Source of the DNA: Bacillus tequilensis KCTC 13622
GTDB lineage: Bacteria; Bacillota; Bacilli; Bacillales; Bacillaceae
Direction of reading: 5' to 3'
Assembly: GCF_000507145.1 (NCBI RefSeq)
Contig: NZ_AYTO01000036.1
Span: forward strand, 124,001 to 188,000
Length of the DNA: 64,000 nt
Position numbers and translations under genes: made by a program. Below are positions 1-9,643 of the stretch, piece by piece. Position 1 is the first letter of the stretch. Each line of letters begins with the position of its first letter. The notes under the pieces were generated by a model that ran no database searches, had not been told where the DNA came from, and saw only the letters and a program-made list of their open reading frames with translations.

Positions 1-1250
1 CAATAGAGTGCTGCCCGCGGGGTATACATCCACGAAGTGCCTTTCTTGTTTTTGGTATGGAGAACATCAACAAAGACAGCTGGATGGCCTGCAGCTTTGA
101 GCAAAGCTTCAAGGCTTCCAGCCGGCGGCGGGCTTGTGACTGGGATAACCGTCTTATTATCAATGCTGTCCAGACTCGCACCTGAATACGCATAAATGCC
201 AATCGTATATGTTTGTTTTTTCAGCCTGTCCGGTAAATAATCACCCATGTTAGGTCCGTTTGCGTACGTCCAATCTTGTATCATTTTGGTATTCTGTTTG
301 CGAAGATGGTAATTGTGGCCCCAGACGATGATTTTCTGTTTCGGATAAAGGTTATCCGCGACCCACTCAAATTGTTCAGCCATCATGCGATCTCTTAAAA
401 TAAACGGGACATCTTCTAATCTCTCCAGTGGTTCTTTTAGATTTTGTTTCATTTCTTGGGGCATATATATTTCCATGACGTCAATTCTCAGCTGAAGAGA
501 ATGCATAAAGATCTCATAAGCCTTTGGCTCTTTCGGAAGGTGTGCTTTTAGCGCTGAAGCGTTATTTTCAGCGAACTTGATAAGCTCCTGATAGTTTTTT
601 ACAAGCGCTTCCTTCTTTTGCGTAAATTCTGCAAACGTGCTGCTGTCTGTCACCAATTTTGAAAAATCGTTTTCTGATTGGGAAAGCAGCTCCGCTTTTT
701 CCGGGTCCACGGCTTTTACCCATTGATTCGCGGCATCATTGAATGAATTCTTCATGCCTTGAATATCAAAACCGGTAAGAATCAGCGGATCGCCTTTCTC
801 TTTTTGCTCTTTCATATAATCAAACAGCTCAACGACATCTTCTGTGTGCCATACAGCATAAATGGAGTTTTTCATCGTGCTCTTAGGTGTGGATTGGTCC
901 ATATTGAGGTAGGAGGCATTAGTATCGGTAAAGGCAGATTCAAAGGCCAACACATCATATCCCAGTTCTTCATGAAGGTATTTGATCATGCGAACCTTGG
1001 TGGCGTTGATTTCGCCAGCACCGTGTGTGGTTTCTCCTAATTGAACGATTCGTTTTCCTTTCAGCACCTTCTTCAGAAAGCGAAGGTCTTTGTTTGAAGC
1101 AGCGGAAGCATCCAGCGGTTCTGCATGTTTTTCAATCCAGCGCCCCCAATGCTTTTCTTCAGTAGCAGCACGCGCGGAGGCTGAAAAAGAAGTAAACACC
1201 AAACAGACAATCAGCAGCGGCAGGGCCGTTTTCACTATCATTCGTTTCAA
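1..1250 (-). CDS. ybfO: Erythromycin-esterase-family secreted protein YbfO (3' end beyond window)
   Basis: The minus-strand frame is open from the left edge up to a TTG start at 1250. An AAAGGAG ribosome site lies about 8 bases upstream of the TTG; an in-frame ATG three codons later is the alternative. The N-terminus (MKRMIVKTALPLLIVCLVF...) is a Sec signal peptide ending near ASARAA. The mature part carries the family's GETTHG-type motif (LGETTHGAGE), a second conserved stretch with a histidine (WGHNYH) and FDIQG. The family includes erythromycin esterases, but most chromosomal Bacillus members have no proven substrate, so I call only the fold. About 416 codons are visible and the C-terminus is missing. 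Confidence 0.8.
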   Translation of the reverse strand, partial: MKRMIVKTALPLLIVCLVFTSFSASARAATEEKHWGRWIEKHAEPLDASAASNKDLRFLKKVLKGKRIVQLGETTHGAGEINATKVRMIKYLHEELGYDVLAFESAFTDTNASYLNMDQSTPKSTMKNSIYAVWHTEDVVELFDYMKEQKEKGDPLILTGFDIQGMKNSFNDAANQWVKAVDPEKAELLSQSENDFSKLVTDSSTFAEFTQKKEALVKNYQELIKFAENNASALKAHLPKEPKAYEIFMHSLQLRIDVMEIYMPQEMKQNLKEPLERLEDVPFILRDRMMAEQFEWVADNLYPKQKIIVWGHNYHLRKQNTKMIQDWTYANGPNMGDYLPDRLKKQTYTIGIYAYSGASLDSIDNKTVIPVTSPPPAGSLEALLKAAGHPAVFVDVLHTKNKKGTSWMYTPRAALY

Positions 1251-1325
1251 ATCTATCTCTCCTTTTCTATTAGGTTCTCTAGGAGTTACGAGATTGACAT
1301 AGAAAAAGTTTCCTTTTTTTGATCA

Positions 1326-1356
1326 ACAAAAAAAGCTTCTCGATTGATAGAAGCTT
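1326..1356 (-). terminator. Rho-independent terminator after ybfN
   Basis: On the minus strand an 8-bp stem (AAGCTTCT / AGAAGCTT) with an 8-base loop is followed by a run of Ts. It begins at the ybfN stop codon and closes the pssA-ybfM-psd-ybfN operon. Confidence 0.8.
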
Positions 1357-1634
1357 TATCTGGTCCCTCTCATCACCTGATGAAAGTAAAACCGATACGT
1401 ATTTCGTAAAAATGTCTCAACCGGAAGCTGCACATCCGCTTGATATTTGCTGATGATGAACGGAAACCGCTCGATTCCTTTCTCACGCAAATCACTCACT
1501 TGCTCTTCATCAGCTGCCTTCTCCCGCAGAACCGATTCAACGATCGGCCAGCACGCTTCCCGCAGCTGTCTCAGGACGGCTTCATCTCCGGTGTTCTGAT
1601 AATCCGTGATCCAGCTGATGATTTGTTTCTCCAT
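1356..1634 (-). CDS. ybfN: Small conserved protein YbfN
   Basis: This is a 92-residue cytoplasmic protein of unknown function. I start it at the ATG at 1634 because AAAGGTG sits 6 bases upstream; the GTG nine bases earlier overlaps that ribosome site. It is the last gene of the phospholipid operon, 27 bases or so below psd. The sequence is helical and charged, and its second half ([19 protein letters not shown]) resembles the region-2 helices of sigma-70-type factors. That is only a visual resemblance: the protein is too short to be a complete sigma factor. Confidence 0.75.
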   Translation of the reverse strand: MEKQIISWITDYQNTGDEAVLRQLREACWPIVESVLREKAADEEQVSDLREKGIERFPFIISKYQADVQLPVETFLRNTYRFYFHQVMRGTR

Positions 1635-1670
1635 GAGCCTCACCTTTCTTCAAAAAAAGAGGCGCTGCGT

Positions 1671-2483
1671 CTATGCAAGCTCCTCTTTATGCTCTTCATA
1701 ACCTATCAGTTCTCCGACTTGAACTTCCTGGCCTTCTGTTATATTGGCAGATGGCTGGAACGCGTCCTTTTCAAAAATCAAAATGACGGTTGAGCCGAAT
1801 GAAAAGTAGCCAAGCTCCTCGCCGATCTCCAGCTCGTCCCGTGTACTCGTCTGCACGATAGAATTAATATTCATCGCCCCGACGGGAATCATCAGGACAT
1901 TTTGACTGCCGCCGCCCTTCAGCTTGTATACAAGCCGGTAATTTTTCGACAGCACATCTTTTCCGTACTTTAACCCTAATTGATTTACCGGGTATGAGCG
2001 ATTTCCAAGCTCGGCCAGTTTTTGATACTTGCAGCTGATCGGAGAATGGAAACGGTGATAATGACGCGGGCTTAAATACAGAACGATAAAGTATCCGCCG
2101 TTGTATTGATGGTCTGCGCTTTTACAGCCGGTCAGCTCAGCGAATGAGTAATCTTTTCCCTTTACCGTAAAGGTTTGATTCGGGTTAATCTTTCCTATCG
2201 TCTGAACAACACCGTCAACCGGGCTGACCACCGCATGCGCCTCTTTTGAAACAGGGCGCCGCTCCAAATTAATACGCCGGATGAACAATTCGGACAGTGA
2301 TCCGTAATCAGCAGACGTGCCATCTACATCATCCCAGTTGATCCGAAAATGCTTCGAGAAAAGCGGAATAACCGGCTTACTGATCTTTGACTCGCAAAAC
2401 CCTTTAATCATATAAGACGACAGACGATGATTTGTCAGCTCTATCAATGATCGATACAGAATCTTTACAGCCGTATTAAACAT
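1671..2483 (-). CDS. psd: Phosphatidylserine decarboxylase
   Basis: Psd converts phosphatidylserine to phosphatidylethanolamine at the membrane. The 270-residue precursor carries the self-cleavage motif FGST near residue 238, whose Ser becomes the pyruvoyl cofactor. It also has the family signatures SPVDG (about 87) and SPRHYHRFHSP (about 137). The start overlaps the end of ybfM by 8 bases, indicating translational coupling. The enzyme acts directly after PssA, two genes upstream. The C-terminus runs a few residues (HKEELA) past the end I remember for strain 168. Confidence 0.95.
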   Translation of the reverse strand: MFNTAVKILYRSLIELTNHRLSSYMIKGFCESKISKPVIPLFSKHFRINWDDVDGTSADYGSLSELFIRRINLERRPVSKEAHAVVSPVDGVVQTIGKINPNQTFTVKGKDYSFAELTGCKSADHQYNGGYFIVLYLSPRHYHRFHSPISCKYQKLAELGNRSYPVNQLGLKYGKDVLSKNYRLVYKLKGGGSQNVLMIPVGAMNINSIVQTSTRDELEIGEELGYFSFGSTVILIFEKDAFQPSANITEGQEVQVGELIGYEEHKEELA

Positions 2484-2964
2484 GAATAATCCCTATAACC
2501 CTTCCGATTGTAATAAAAATAAAGCACCATAAAAAGGCGCCGATTGCCGCAAACGCAATATACGTTTTTAGGTCCATTTTGCCGATTCCCGAGAAATAAC
2601 ACGTTACATGTCTGACACCGGGAATGAAATAACCTAAAATAAGAGAATATGGACCGTATTTATTCATCCATTTTTCTACTTTTATCATTCTCTTTTCTTT
2701 TAAACCGACCCACTTGCCATACTTGTCGATGAACGGGCGCCCGGCTTTTCTGCCGATCATGTAGCTAATCAGCATACCTAACAAAGCGCCGACGAAGCTG
2801 ATCAAAATCGAAAGCTCATAATTCAGCACATGCGTATGTGTAAAGTAGCCGACGACTGTCATCATCACTTCATCTGGAATCGGCAATCCAACAATTCCGA
2901 GCACCAGCATTAAAAAAATAGCGAGATAACCGTAATCCGCTATGAGCTGCTGAACTAATTCCAT
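2476..2964 (-). CDS. ybfM: DedA-family membrane protein YbfM
   Basis: This is a 162-residue DedA/SNARE-associated-domain protein. It has the family signature around residue 24 (GIVGLPIPDE), the G-x-x-x-G-R segment (SYMIGRKAGR), a proline-containing re-entrant segment (GYFIPGVRH) and several hydrophobic spans. DedA proteins are linked to lipid scrambling or flippase activity; several flip undecaprenyl phosphate or phosphatidylethanolamine. Its place between pssA and psd, with overlaps on both sides (10 and 8 bases), fits a role in moving PE-pathway lipids. That role is inferred. Confidence 0.88.
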   Translation of the reverse strand: MELVQQLIADYGYLAIFLMLVLGIVGLPIPDEVMMTVVGYFTHTHVLNYELSILISFVGALLGMLISYMIGRKAGRPFIDKYGKWVGLKEKRMIKVEKWMNKYGPYSLILGYFIPGVRHVTCYFSGIGKMDLKTYIAFAAIGAFLWCFIFITIGRVIGIIHV

Positions 2965-3488
2965 CTTTCAGACTCCAGGTTGTCTGCCGCATGTTTTTTA
3001 AAGTGAGGAAATTTGATTTTACTCACCATTAAATATGAAAGTCCGCACGTTCCGATCGCCAGCAGAATCGGGTTATAGACAAAGCTTAGAATAACGAGAC
3101 ACATGCCCGCAAATGGAATCGGCATCCCGATAAATGTCGGAAGCTTGCTTTGTTCAATGTTAAATTTAGAGAGTCGAAGCATTCCGCAAATGCTGTACGT
3201 CAATGCGCATAAAATCCCGATAAATGGAAGGGCGTACAATGCGACACTGTAAGCCAGCATAGAAGGGGCCACGCCAAACGTCACCAGGTCGGCAAACGAA
3301 TCCAGTTCTCTTCCCATATCAGAAACGGCATTCAGCTTACGTGCAGCCAACCCGTCAAAGAAATCGAGTAACATGCCGGTAAAAATGAAAAGCACTGCTG
3401 AATGAATATTGTGATATAACAATGAGTGAATCGCCAGCAGTCCGCAAGTAAAGTTTCCTATCGTAATCATACAGGGGATATAATTCAC
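2955..3488 (-). CDS. pssA: CDP-diacylglycerol--serine O-phosphatidyltransferase
   Basis: PssA makes phosphatidylserine from CDP-diacylglycerol and serine, the first step to phosphatidylethanolamine. The CDP-alcohol phosphatidyltransferase signature is present from about residue 41 (DFFDGLAARKLNAVSDMGRE, i.e. DGxxARx8Gx3Dx3D continuing into LDSFAD). The long open frame starts 34 codons upstream, but I start at the GTG at 3488: this gives the usual 177 residues, leaves room for the sigma-X-type promoter at 3532-3557, and has GGAGG upstream. Membrane spans fill the rest. It is the first gene of the operon with ybfM, psd and ybfN. Confidence 0.93.
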   Translation of the reverse strand: MNYIPCMITIGNFTCGLLAIHSLLYHNIHSAVLFIFTGMLLDFFDGLAARKLNAVSDMGRELDSFADLVTFGVAPSMLAYSVALYALPFIGILCALTYSICGMLRLSKFNIEQSKLPTFIGMPIPFAGMCLVILSFVYNPILLAIGTCGLSYLMVSKIKFPHFKKHAADNLESERWN

Positions 3489-3531
3489 AGTGTAACCAAA
3501 CCTCCAATTGTAAAAACCATCTATATCATTC

Positions 3532-3557
3532 GACGATATGGATCGAATAGCGTTACA
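3532..3557 (-). promoter_or_regulatory. Sigma-X/ECF-type promoter of pssA
   Basis: On the minus strand TGTAAC (3552-3557) is separated by 16 bases from CGTC (3532-3535). This matches the ECF consensus used by SigX and its relatives in B. subtilis. Sigma-X control of the pssA operon is established there. Confidence 0.75.
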
Positions 3558-3626
3558 GGAAAAAATTTTCTCTATTAAGCATGATAACATAGAATGCTCT
3601 CAAAAAAAGCAGCACCAAATTCTATT

Positions 3627-3656
3627 ATTATACATCATTTGTTACCCTTTGAACAA
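3627..3656 (-). promoter_or_regulatory. Probable sigma-A promoter of pssA
   Basis: TTGTTC (3651-3656) and TATAAT (3627-3632) are 18 bases apart on the minus strand, upstream of the ECF promoter. Two promoters would give basal and stress-induced expression. Confidence 0.55.
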
Positions 3657-3688
3657 TGAATGCCAATCTTTACATGTTTCTTACAATT

Positions 3689-4573
3689 TTACTCCCCGCT
3701 CAAAAAGGATAGGACACGCTGATTAACGTACTCAGGCTGTTCCAGAGATAACAAATGTCCGGCGTTCTTCACGATTTCAGCCTGAATTCCAGGTACCAAT
3801 ACCGAAGCCCGCTCTAAAGCCATTTGCTGATGGAACATGACCTCCTGCTCACCGAACATCAGCAGGATCGGGACCGCAATCGATTTCAATTCCCGGTCTG
3901 TGAACACGTATGGGAAACCGTTTTCTGTCGGCCTAAGGGTTCTTTGTTCATCCTGCCATTCAACACCTGCCGCAATTTGTCTTTGCAGCACAGGATGCAG
4001 ATCATAACGGCCATCCGTGATCCACTTGATATATGCCTCGGCTCCGCTTGCACTTGTAAGCGCCGCAGCGTATTTATAGACATCAGGATGAAATGAAATA
4101 AACGCCTCAGCAGGACTCATCACAACCGCCCGCTCTACTCTCTCAGGCGCTTGGAGCAAGAAATTAACGATATATGATCCTCCAAGCGAAAAGCCGGCCA
4201 AATGTGCCGTCTGAAGCTCGAGCGAATCGCATACGTCTTTCAGCCATTCGGCACAATCAGCTCTCGTATGCAGAGCAGCTGTTGGTATGCTTTTATTTTT
4301 GTCTCCTATTATATCGACAGCATATGTACGAAATTGACTGCTCCACGCCGCAACATTCGGATACCACATTGCAGAGCTGAAAAGTCCCCCGTGAAGCAAA
4401 ATGAGCGAAGGTGCGTCCTTTGGCCCACTTGCTATGATATGTGTTTTTCCAAAACGAGTAGAAACATAAAATGCTTCCGACTCAATTTGCCACAAAGAAA
4501 GGCTTTGATCATATGCCTGGTAAAAGCGAAGACCGCTTTCAGCCGCGGCAAATTGCATCGAATCTTGTGTCAT
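3689..4573 (-). CDS. ybfK: Alpha/beta-hydrolase (carboxylesterase-like) YbfK
   Basis: This is a 294-residue alpha/beta-hydrolase with the oxyanion segment LLHGG (about 58), the nucleophile elbow GFSLGG (Ser about 127) and a C-terminal catalytic His in NAGH (about 272). The likely acid is in FGEQE. No signal peptide is seen, so it is cytoplasmic. It ends about 100 bases from the pssA promoter region and is a single-gene unit. Family members hydrolyse small esters; the natural substrate is not evident. Confidence 0.85.
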   Translation of the reverse strand: MTQDSMQFAAAESGLRFYQAYDQSLSLWQIESEAFYVSTRFGKTHIIASGPKDAPSLILLHGGLFSSAMWYPNVAAWSSQFRTYAVDIIGDKNKSIPTAALHTRADCAEWLKDVCDSLELQTAHLAGFSLGGSYIVNFLLQAPERVERAVVMSPAEAFISFHPDVYKYAAALTSASGAEAYIKWITDGRYDLHPVLQRQIAAGVEWQDEQRTLRPTENGFPYVFTDRELKSIAVPILLMFGEQEVMFHQQMALERASVLVPGIQAEIVKNAGHLLSLEQPEYVNQRVLSFLSGE

Positions 4574-4708
4574 CTTCTTCTTTTTCCTCCAGATTTGATT
4601 GATATAAAATAAAGGCTACTGCCCTTTTTGTCTCGTAAGAAAAAATACCTATTTCTTATTATCTCACATTATAAATTTCCAGTATATAGATTGACTTCCT
4701 TGGTGCAT

Positions 4709-4744
4709 AAAAAAAGACAGTTCCCCTTGAAATCAGGGAAACCG
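4709..4744 (-). terminator. Terminator after ybfJ
   Basis: The minus strand shows a GTTTCCC / GGGGAAC stem followed by a T-run. It ends the mpr-ybfJ transcript. Confidence 0.7.
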
Positions 4745-4745
4745 C

Positions 4746-5144
4746 TTATTCTTTGAAGACTAATGGAATGACCTTATCTTTTTTATCCTTCGTTAAGGAG
4801 ATGTGATGGCTTACCGATTTTTCACCCTTCGTCAATGCGACTGAGTAGTCACCTTTTCTGCCAGTTTCCCATTTGATGTCTCCGTTTTTGTCTGTTTTTC
4901 CGAGGATTTCGCCAATCTCTGTAGTTGGCTGCTGATCTGAGGCGGGCGCTTGGACAATCGTCACTTGAACCCCTTCGACCGGCAGCCCCTTGGCATCCTC
5001 TACATGAAGAGTGACAGGGATAGCCGTTTCTTTCTGGACAGAATGCGTCTGAGAGCTGCATCCGCATAAAAACAAAATAGACATAAAAACCGCTAGTTTG
5101 CTGTATTTATTGATTTGCCCAATATTGAATATTGTTGAATACAT
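4746..5144 (-). CDS. ybfJ: Putative lipoprotein YbfJ
   Basis: This 132-residue protein has an N-terminal hydrophobic stretch ending in a lipobox (FLCGC, Cys about residue 29), so it is a probable membrane-anchored lipoprotein. The rest is a compact beta-rich domain with a VHL/VEDAKGLPVEGVQVTI pattern typical of Ig-like or carboxypeptidase-regulatory-like folds. It starts 38 bases inside mpr in another frame and is co-transcribed with it. A role with the secreted protease, for example as an inhibitor or chaperone, is only a guess from the overlap. Confidence 0.78.
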   Translation of the reverse strand: MYSTIFNIGQINKYSKLAVFMSILFLCGCSSQTHSVQKETAIPVTLHVEDAKGLPVEGVQVTIVQAPASDQQPTTEIGEILGKTDKNGDIKWETGRKGDYSVALTKGEKSVSHHISLTKDKKDKVIPLVFKE

Positions 5145-6048
5145 CGTTCGTCACCCTTGTTCCCAAGTTATATGACGATCCTCCGTTCGTGTGAATCGCA
5201 ATGGCTGTCTGCCCTGTATCACTGTAATTTCGATAAACAGGCGAGCCGCTTTGGCAGCCGTACGTATCGGTTGTATAAGTCAGTTTATACGTTTCAGCAG
5301 AGCGAATCGGCTTTGTGTCGGACCACATCGTGCCAAATGTCTTGTCACACGGGAATCCTGTTACTGACGAGGAAAGGCCCGCGGGACTGCTGCTGTTTGT
5401 TGTCCGATAGCCGTACCAGCCAACCGTGTTTCCAGGAGAACCGTTTAATTTGATAGCTCCGTAATCATAATTGGTGTTTTTGTTTTCCGTCCATCCTTTG
5501 ACGGAGTAAAACATCGTGCCAGCATACGTTCCGTATGGATATGATGAATCATTGCGTCCCGGTGCCGCAGTTATTGTCGAAGCCCATCCGTGATCCTGGC
5601 TGTACACACAATGTCCAGCCGTTACAACAGTATTCGGGTTCACTAAAAATCCGGTACATCCATAAGTGCTTGAAGTGTTGGGATACTTGATTGAAAGTTG
5701 AACAGTTGCTCTGTAAGGAAAAGACGTTGTGCTGGAGATTCTCGTGCGTTCATCGGTTCCGATGATGCTTGAAGGCTGTAAGGTTTGAATGTTTTTTTCC
5801 AGTTCCGTTTGGCCGCCGAATAATGATTTACTTGTTTTCCCGGTTCCCTCATAAGGGGCTGAAACCTGTTCTGATTTTGACGTTTGGTTTTTCGAGGCAT
5901 CTGCTTCTTCACCGATATTCGATACAGAAGTTTGCGGGTTCTCTGCCGCTTGCGCCCGTGCGCCGAAAGGTACCGCCGCTGCCAAAGCCAGGCACAAAAC
6001 CGTTAAGTAAACGAACCATTGTTTTTTGAAAATTAGAACTAATTTCAT
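5107..6048 (-). CDS. mpr: Extracellular glutamyl endopeptidase Mpr
   Basis: Mpr is a secreted trypsin-fold serine protease made as a preproprotein of 313 residues. A signal peptide (about residues 1-34) is followed by a propeptide and then the mature chain beginning near SIIGTDERTRISS. Catalytic residues visible are His in TAGHCVYS, Asp in the TNYDYGAI region and Ser in GCQSGSPVYR. The open frame begins nine codons earlier, but I start at ATG 6048, which has AGGAGGG upstream and gives the known length. Paired cysteines (YGCTG/AGHC and FPCDK/YGCQS) fit the disulfides of this enzyme. Confidence 0.95.
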   Translation of the reverse strand: MKLVLIFKKQWFVYLTVLCLALAAAVPFGARAQAAENPQTSVSNIGEEADASKNQTSKSEQVSAPYEGTGKTSKSLFGGQTELEKNIQTLQPSSIIGTDERTRISSTTSFPYRATVQLSIKYPNTSSTYGCTGFLVNPNTVVTAGHCVYSQDHGWASTITAAPGRNDSSYPYGTYAGTMFYSVKGWTENKNTNYDYGAIKLNGSPGNTVGWYGYRTTNSSSPAGLSSSVTGFPCDKTFGTMWSDTKPIRSAETYKLTYTTDTYGCQSGSPVYRNYSDTGQTAIAIHTNGGSSYNLGTRVTNDVFNNIQYWANQ

Positions 6049-6191
6049 TTTGTCATCTCCCTCCTTTTGTGTCAACCACCCTTTCAGGTGGAAGACTTTT
6101 ACATTATAATCAGGTTTCTGATTCTTATGATAAAACTTTTAGCTGGATGAAAAAAAACAGACCTTTGTCCAAGACAAGGCCTGCTCAAACT

Positions 6192-7346
6192 CTATTTGAT
6201 AGACAGCTGATCCAATGCTTTCTTTGCGTTCTCTCTCGCTGTTTCGACTGTATCGGCAGCAGAAAGCGCAACCGCCATACGGCGTCCGGCTTTCGTTATC
6301 GGCTTACCAAAGACGCGCACTTGGGTCTTCGGCACTGCCAGTGCGTTTTCCAGTCCTTCAACAGTATAATCCGCTGCTTCTTCCGGTGCTTTGAGGGGCC
6401 GGCTGGCGCCAGGTGAAAGCTGTGTGATTTCTGTAATTGGAAAGCCGAGAATCGCCCGGACATGCAGCGCAAATTCTGACAAATTTTGCGTCACCAGCGT
6501 GACAAGGCCCGTATCATGCGGACGAGGAGATACCTCACTGAAATACACCTTATCTTTTGCAAGGAACAGCTCAACGCCAAACAGGCCGTACCCGCCAAGC
6601 TCATCCGTAATGGCTTTTGCAATATGTTTCGCTTCTTCCATCTGCTGCTCTGTCATATGATGCGGCTGCCATGATTCGATATAGTCCCCGTCCTTTTGCA
6701 CATGACCGATCGGCTCGCAAAATGTCGTGCCGTTAACCGCACGTACGGTTAAGAGTGTAATTTCTGATTCGAATGGAATAAACTCCTCTACGATCACGCG
6801 CCCGTTTTTCACCCGACCGCCTTCCATCGCCGTCTCCCAGCACCTTTCTAAATCCGCTTCAGAGCGGCACACGCTTTGGCCTTTTCCAGATGAACTCATT
6901 AACGGTTTAACGACACAAGGGAAACCGATCTGAGCTGCCGCTTGTACAAATTCATCATATGTATTCGCAAATTCATAGCCTGCCGACGCAAGTCCAAGCG
7001 TTTCCGCCGCAAGCCGCCTGATACCTTCCCGATCCATCGTCAGCTTCGCCGCACGCGCATTCGGGATGACGTGAAATCCTTCCTCTTCAAGCTTCAGCAA
7101 TTCATCCGTCGCGATGGCCTCAACCTCAGGCACAATCAAATCCGGCTTTTCTTTCTCAATGATGGTTCTGATCTGCTCGCGGTCCAGCATGTCAACGACA
7201 TAGCTATGATGCGCGACCTGCATTGCCGGAGCATGCTCATAACTGTCAACCGCCACCGTCTGTACCCCAAGACGCTGCGCTTCAATCACTACCTCTTTTC
7301 CTAACTCACCCGAACCTAACAATAAAACCTTCTTTGATTGATACAT
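6192..7346 (-). CDS. purT: Phosphoribosylglycinamide formyltransferase 2 (formate-dependent)
   Basis: PurT uses formate and ATP to formylate GAR in purine synthesis, the folate-independent alternative to PurN. The 384-residue product has the Rossmann start ([12 protein letters not shown]), the PreATP-grasp domain, the ATP-grasp core ([12 protein letters not shown] near 150) and the metal-binding end ([16 protein letters not shown]). I chose ATG 7346 rather than the frame's first ATG 30 bases up because AGGAGGGGCAAAG precedes it. It is monocistronic, running divergently from ybfI. Confidence 0.96.
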   Translation of the reverse strand: MYQSKKVLLLGSGELGKEVVIEAQRLGVQTVAVDSYEHAPAMQVAHHSYVVDMLDREQIRTIIEKEKPDLIVPEVEAIATDELLKLEEEGFHVIPNARAAKLTMDREGIRRLAAETLGLASAGYEFANTYDEFVQAAAQIGFPCVVKPLMSSSGKGQSVCRSEADLERCWETAMEGGRVKNGRVIVEEFIPFESEITLLTVRAVNGTTFCEPIGHVQKDGDYIESWQPHHMTEQQMEEAKHIAKAITDELGGYGLFGVELFLAKDKVYFSEVSPRPHDTGLVTLVTQNLSEFALHVRAILGFPITEITQLSPGASRPLKAPEEAADYTVEGLENALAVPKTQVRVFGKPITKAGRRMAVALSAADTVETARENAKKALDQLSIK

Positions 7347-7374
7347 CTTTGCCCCTCCTATCTGTTTCCCAATC

Positions 7375-7402
7375 ATTATAACTGAAATATTTGAAAAATG
7401 AA
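7375..7402 (-). promoter_or_regulatory. Possible purT promoter
   Basis: TTCATT (7397-7402), 16 bases, then TATAAT (7375-7380) on the minus strand, 29 bases above the purT start codon. The -10 is perfect and the -35 is weak. I see no PurR box. Confidence 0.4.
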
Positions 7403-7568
7403 TTTTTTATTGAAATAGATAAAATTATTGAAGATGAAATATGTTTAATTCAAAGCAGACCGCCAATAACGGTCTGCTTTTTCTATTCCTAACAGCAACA
7501 TCATACAAGAAATTCCCAAAAATCATGCTACACTTAACCCAAGACACCATATCGACAGGAGGCATCCC

Positions 7569-8396
7569 ATGCAAAACGAAACCCGCACACTGCATCTCGA
7601 CCCGCATCTTAACATCGAGGCCTACCGTTTCCAGGGAATTATGCAGAAATTCCCGAACCACTTTCACGATTATTATGTGATCGGCTTTATTGAAAAAGGA
7701 CAGCGGTATCTGGCCTGTCAGGATCAGGAATATATCATCAATCCGGGTGATCTTCTCCTCTTTAACCCCCGTGACACGCATAGCTGTGAACAGATTGACG
7801 GCCGGACGCTTGATTATCGGTGTATTAACGTAATGCCGGATGTTATGGAGAAGGCTGTTAAGGAGATTACTGGCGCCGAGCATCTCCCTTATTTTTCCCA
7901 GCATGTGTTATTCCGCCACGAGCTGACATCCAGCCTGCAGGAATTGCACATGTTGATATCCGATGAAAAACAGGCTTTGCACAAAGAGGAGCTGTTTCTA
8001 CACCTGCTGGAAGAGCTGATTCGCCATTATTCTGACGTGACGTTCCTCAACAGCATTCCCGAACCATCCGACGAAGTCAAAATGGTTTGCGAATTTCTAG
8101 AAAAACATTATGCCGAAAATGTCACGCTCAATGATTTGAGTGAATTAACAGGCTGGAGCAAGTACCATTTACTGCGTTCATTTACAAAACAAAAAGGAAT
8201 TACGCCAAATAGCTATCTAGAAACAATCCGGATTAATCAAGCGAAGAAACTTCTTGAACAAGGGGTAAGACCGATCGACGCGGCAGTTCAGACAGGATTC
8301 AGCGATCAAAGCCATATGACGAAGTTTTTCAAACGGCAGGTGGGGCTGACGCCGAAGCAATACATGAAGATTTTTGAAAAGGAGCTTCAAAGATGA
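7569..8396 (+). CDS. ybfI: AraC-family transcriptional regulator YbfI
   Basis: This is a 275-residue regulator. The N-terminal cupin sensor domain ([16 protein letters not shown] near residue 58-73) is followed by two C-terminal HTH motifs of AraC type ([19 protein letters not shown] and [21 protein letters not shown]). The ATG follows AGGAGG by 6 bases. It overlaps ybfH by four bases (ATGA), so the regulator and the EamA transporter form one unit. Control of the transporter by a small molecule sensed by the cupin is the simplest reading. The ligand is unknown. Confidence 0.88.
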   Translation: MQNETRTLHLDPHLNIEAYRFQGIMQKFPNHFHDYYVIGFIEKGQRYLACQDQEYIINPGDLLLFNPRDTHSCEQIDGRTLDYRCINVMPDVMEKAVKEITGAEHLPYFSQHVLFRHELTSSLQELHMLISDEKQALHKEELFLHLLEELIRHYSDVTFLNSIPEPSDEVKMVCEFLEKHYAENVTLNDLSELTGWSKYHLLRSFTKQKGITPNSYLETIRINQAKKLLEQGVRPIDAAVQTGFSDQSHMTKFFKRQVGLTPKQYMKIFEKELQR

Positions 8397-9313
8397 GCAT
8401 ACAAAGTGAAACTTCCGGGCATATTGCAGCCATTGTGACCATCCTGATTTGGGGGACGACCTTTATTTCGACAAAGGTGCTGCTGGCAGACTTCACTCCG
8501 ACTGAAATCTTATTTTATCGGTTTTTGATGGGCTTTATTGCTCTTATCCTCGTCCGCCCCAAAATGATTCCGTTCAAAAATTGGCGGCATGAGCTATTAT
8601 TTGCCGGGGCTGGTTTATTTGGCGTAACTTTATACTTTCTATTAGAAAATATAGCTCTCACCTATACATACGCATCCAATGTCGGCATGATCGTGTCCAT
8701 TATTCCAATGATTACTGCTATACTGGCTCACTTTCTGCTTGAAGGCGAAAAACTGCGGCTGACCTTTTTCATTGGATTTGGAGCGGCACTGATCGGGCTT
8801 TTATTAATTACATTCAACGGCAATATCGTACTGCGTCTGAATCCGTTCGGAGACATCCTGGCAGCCGGTGCCGCTCTGGTATTTGGCGGCTACTCGATTT
8901 TCATGAAAAAATTAAGCGATTACAATTATCACATCATCGAACTGACACAGAGAGTGTTTTTGTACGGTTTGTTGTTTATGGTTCCCGCTTTATTTTTGTT
9001 CGACTTCCACTTTGACCTGAGCCGACTTTCATCTGCTTCGAACGTACTCAACATGCTTTTCCTCGGCATTGGCGCTTCGGCCCTGTGCTTCGCCACTTGG
9101 AACTATTCAGTCGGCGTGCTTGGCGCCGTCAAATCCAGCGCGTATATTTACATGGTGCCGGTTATCACAATCGCCGCTTCCGTCCTGATCCTGCATGAAA
9201 AGATGACATGGATCGCTCTTCTGGGAGGTGCGCTCACGCTTTTAGGCCTCTACATTTCAGAGCTGAAACCGAAAACGAAGCTGGTGAAAGACGGATATCA
9301 TATGGATGCTTAG
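8393..9313 (+). CDS. ybfH: EamA-family (DMT) transporter YbfH
   Basis: This is a 306-residue membrane protein with ten predicted hydrophobic segments arranged as two EamA repeats. The first contains the typical WGTTFISTK start and the second contains [15 protein letters not shown]. Members export amino acids or other metabolites. The start overlaps the ybfI stop (ATGA), so translation is coupled to the AraC regulator. The substrate cannot be deduced. Confidence 0.85.
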   Translation: MSIQSETSGHIAAIVTILIWGTTFISTKVLLADFTPTEILFYRFLMGFIALILVRPKMIPFKNWRHELLFAGAGLFGVTLYFLLENIALTYTYASNVGMIVSIIPMITAILAHFLLEGEKLRLTFFIGFGAALIGLLLITFNGNIVLRLNPFGDILAAGAALVFGGYSIFMKKLSDYNYHIIELTQRVFLYGLLFMVPALFLFDFHFDLSRLSSASNVLNMLFLGIGASALCFATWNYSVGVLGAVKSSAYIYMVPVITIAASVLILHEKMTWIALLGGALTLLGLYISELKPKTKLVKDGYHMDA

Positions 9314-9373
9314 CGGACTTCATTTCTGTAGGTTGCCATTTGTTCTTATTATATGAGCTAATTTTAATACAAA

Positions 9374-9428
9374 ACTGCATGAACATAAGTTAAAATATGC
9401 TCATGCAGTCTTTTAGCTTTTTTTGAAA
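9374..9428 (+). terminator. Terminator after ybfH
   Basis: A perfect 9-bp stem ACTGCATGA / TCATGCAGT is followed by T-rich sequence. It closes ybfI-ybfH. Confidence 0.65.
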
Positions 9429-9439
9429 GTTTATCAATT

Positions 9440-9643
9440 TTGAAAAACAAAAACATCGTTCAGAATATCGATCAGATGCAAAATCAACAGGAGATAACAG
9501 ATTATCCTTTTCACCAAGATTCTCTTACACTCAACCAGTTAAAGCACTATTATGCTGACCTTTCCCTTCCGCTACAGTTTCTAGTGAAAGTAGCAGTTTT
9601 GCATGTAGACAGCAACGACTTTAGGACAAATCAATTACATTGA
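9440..9643 (+). pseudogene. Truncated paralogue of the following membrane-protein gene
   Basis: The 67-codon frame starts with TTG and has no clear ribosome site. Its middle (QDSLTLNQLKHYYADLSLPLQF) aligns with the N-terminal cytoplasmic part of the protein at 9803-10228 (QDSIMLNQLKVFFSEPQLTF), then stops just where the membrane spans of the full-length copy begin. I read it as the remnant of a tandem duplication that has lost its transmembrane half. It could instead be a short expressed decoy. Confidence 0.5.

Noticed and set aside
2955-3590. Longer PssA of 211 residues
   Set aside because: The extra N-terminus would be encoded across the sigma-X promoter and has no hydrophobic or conserved character.
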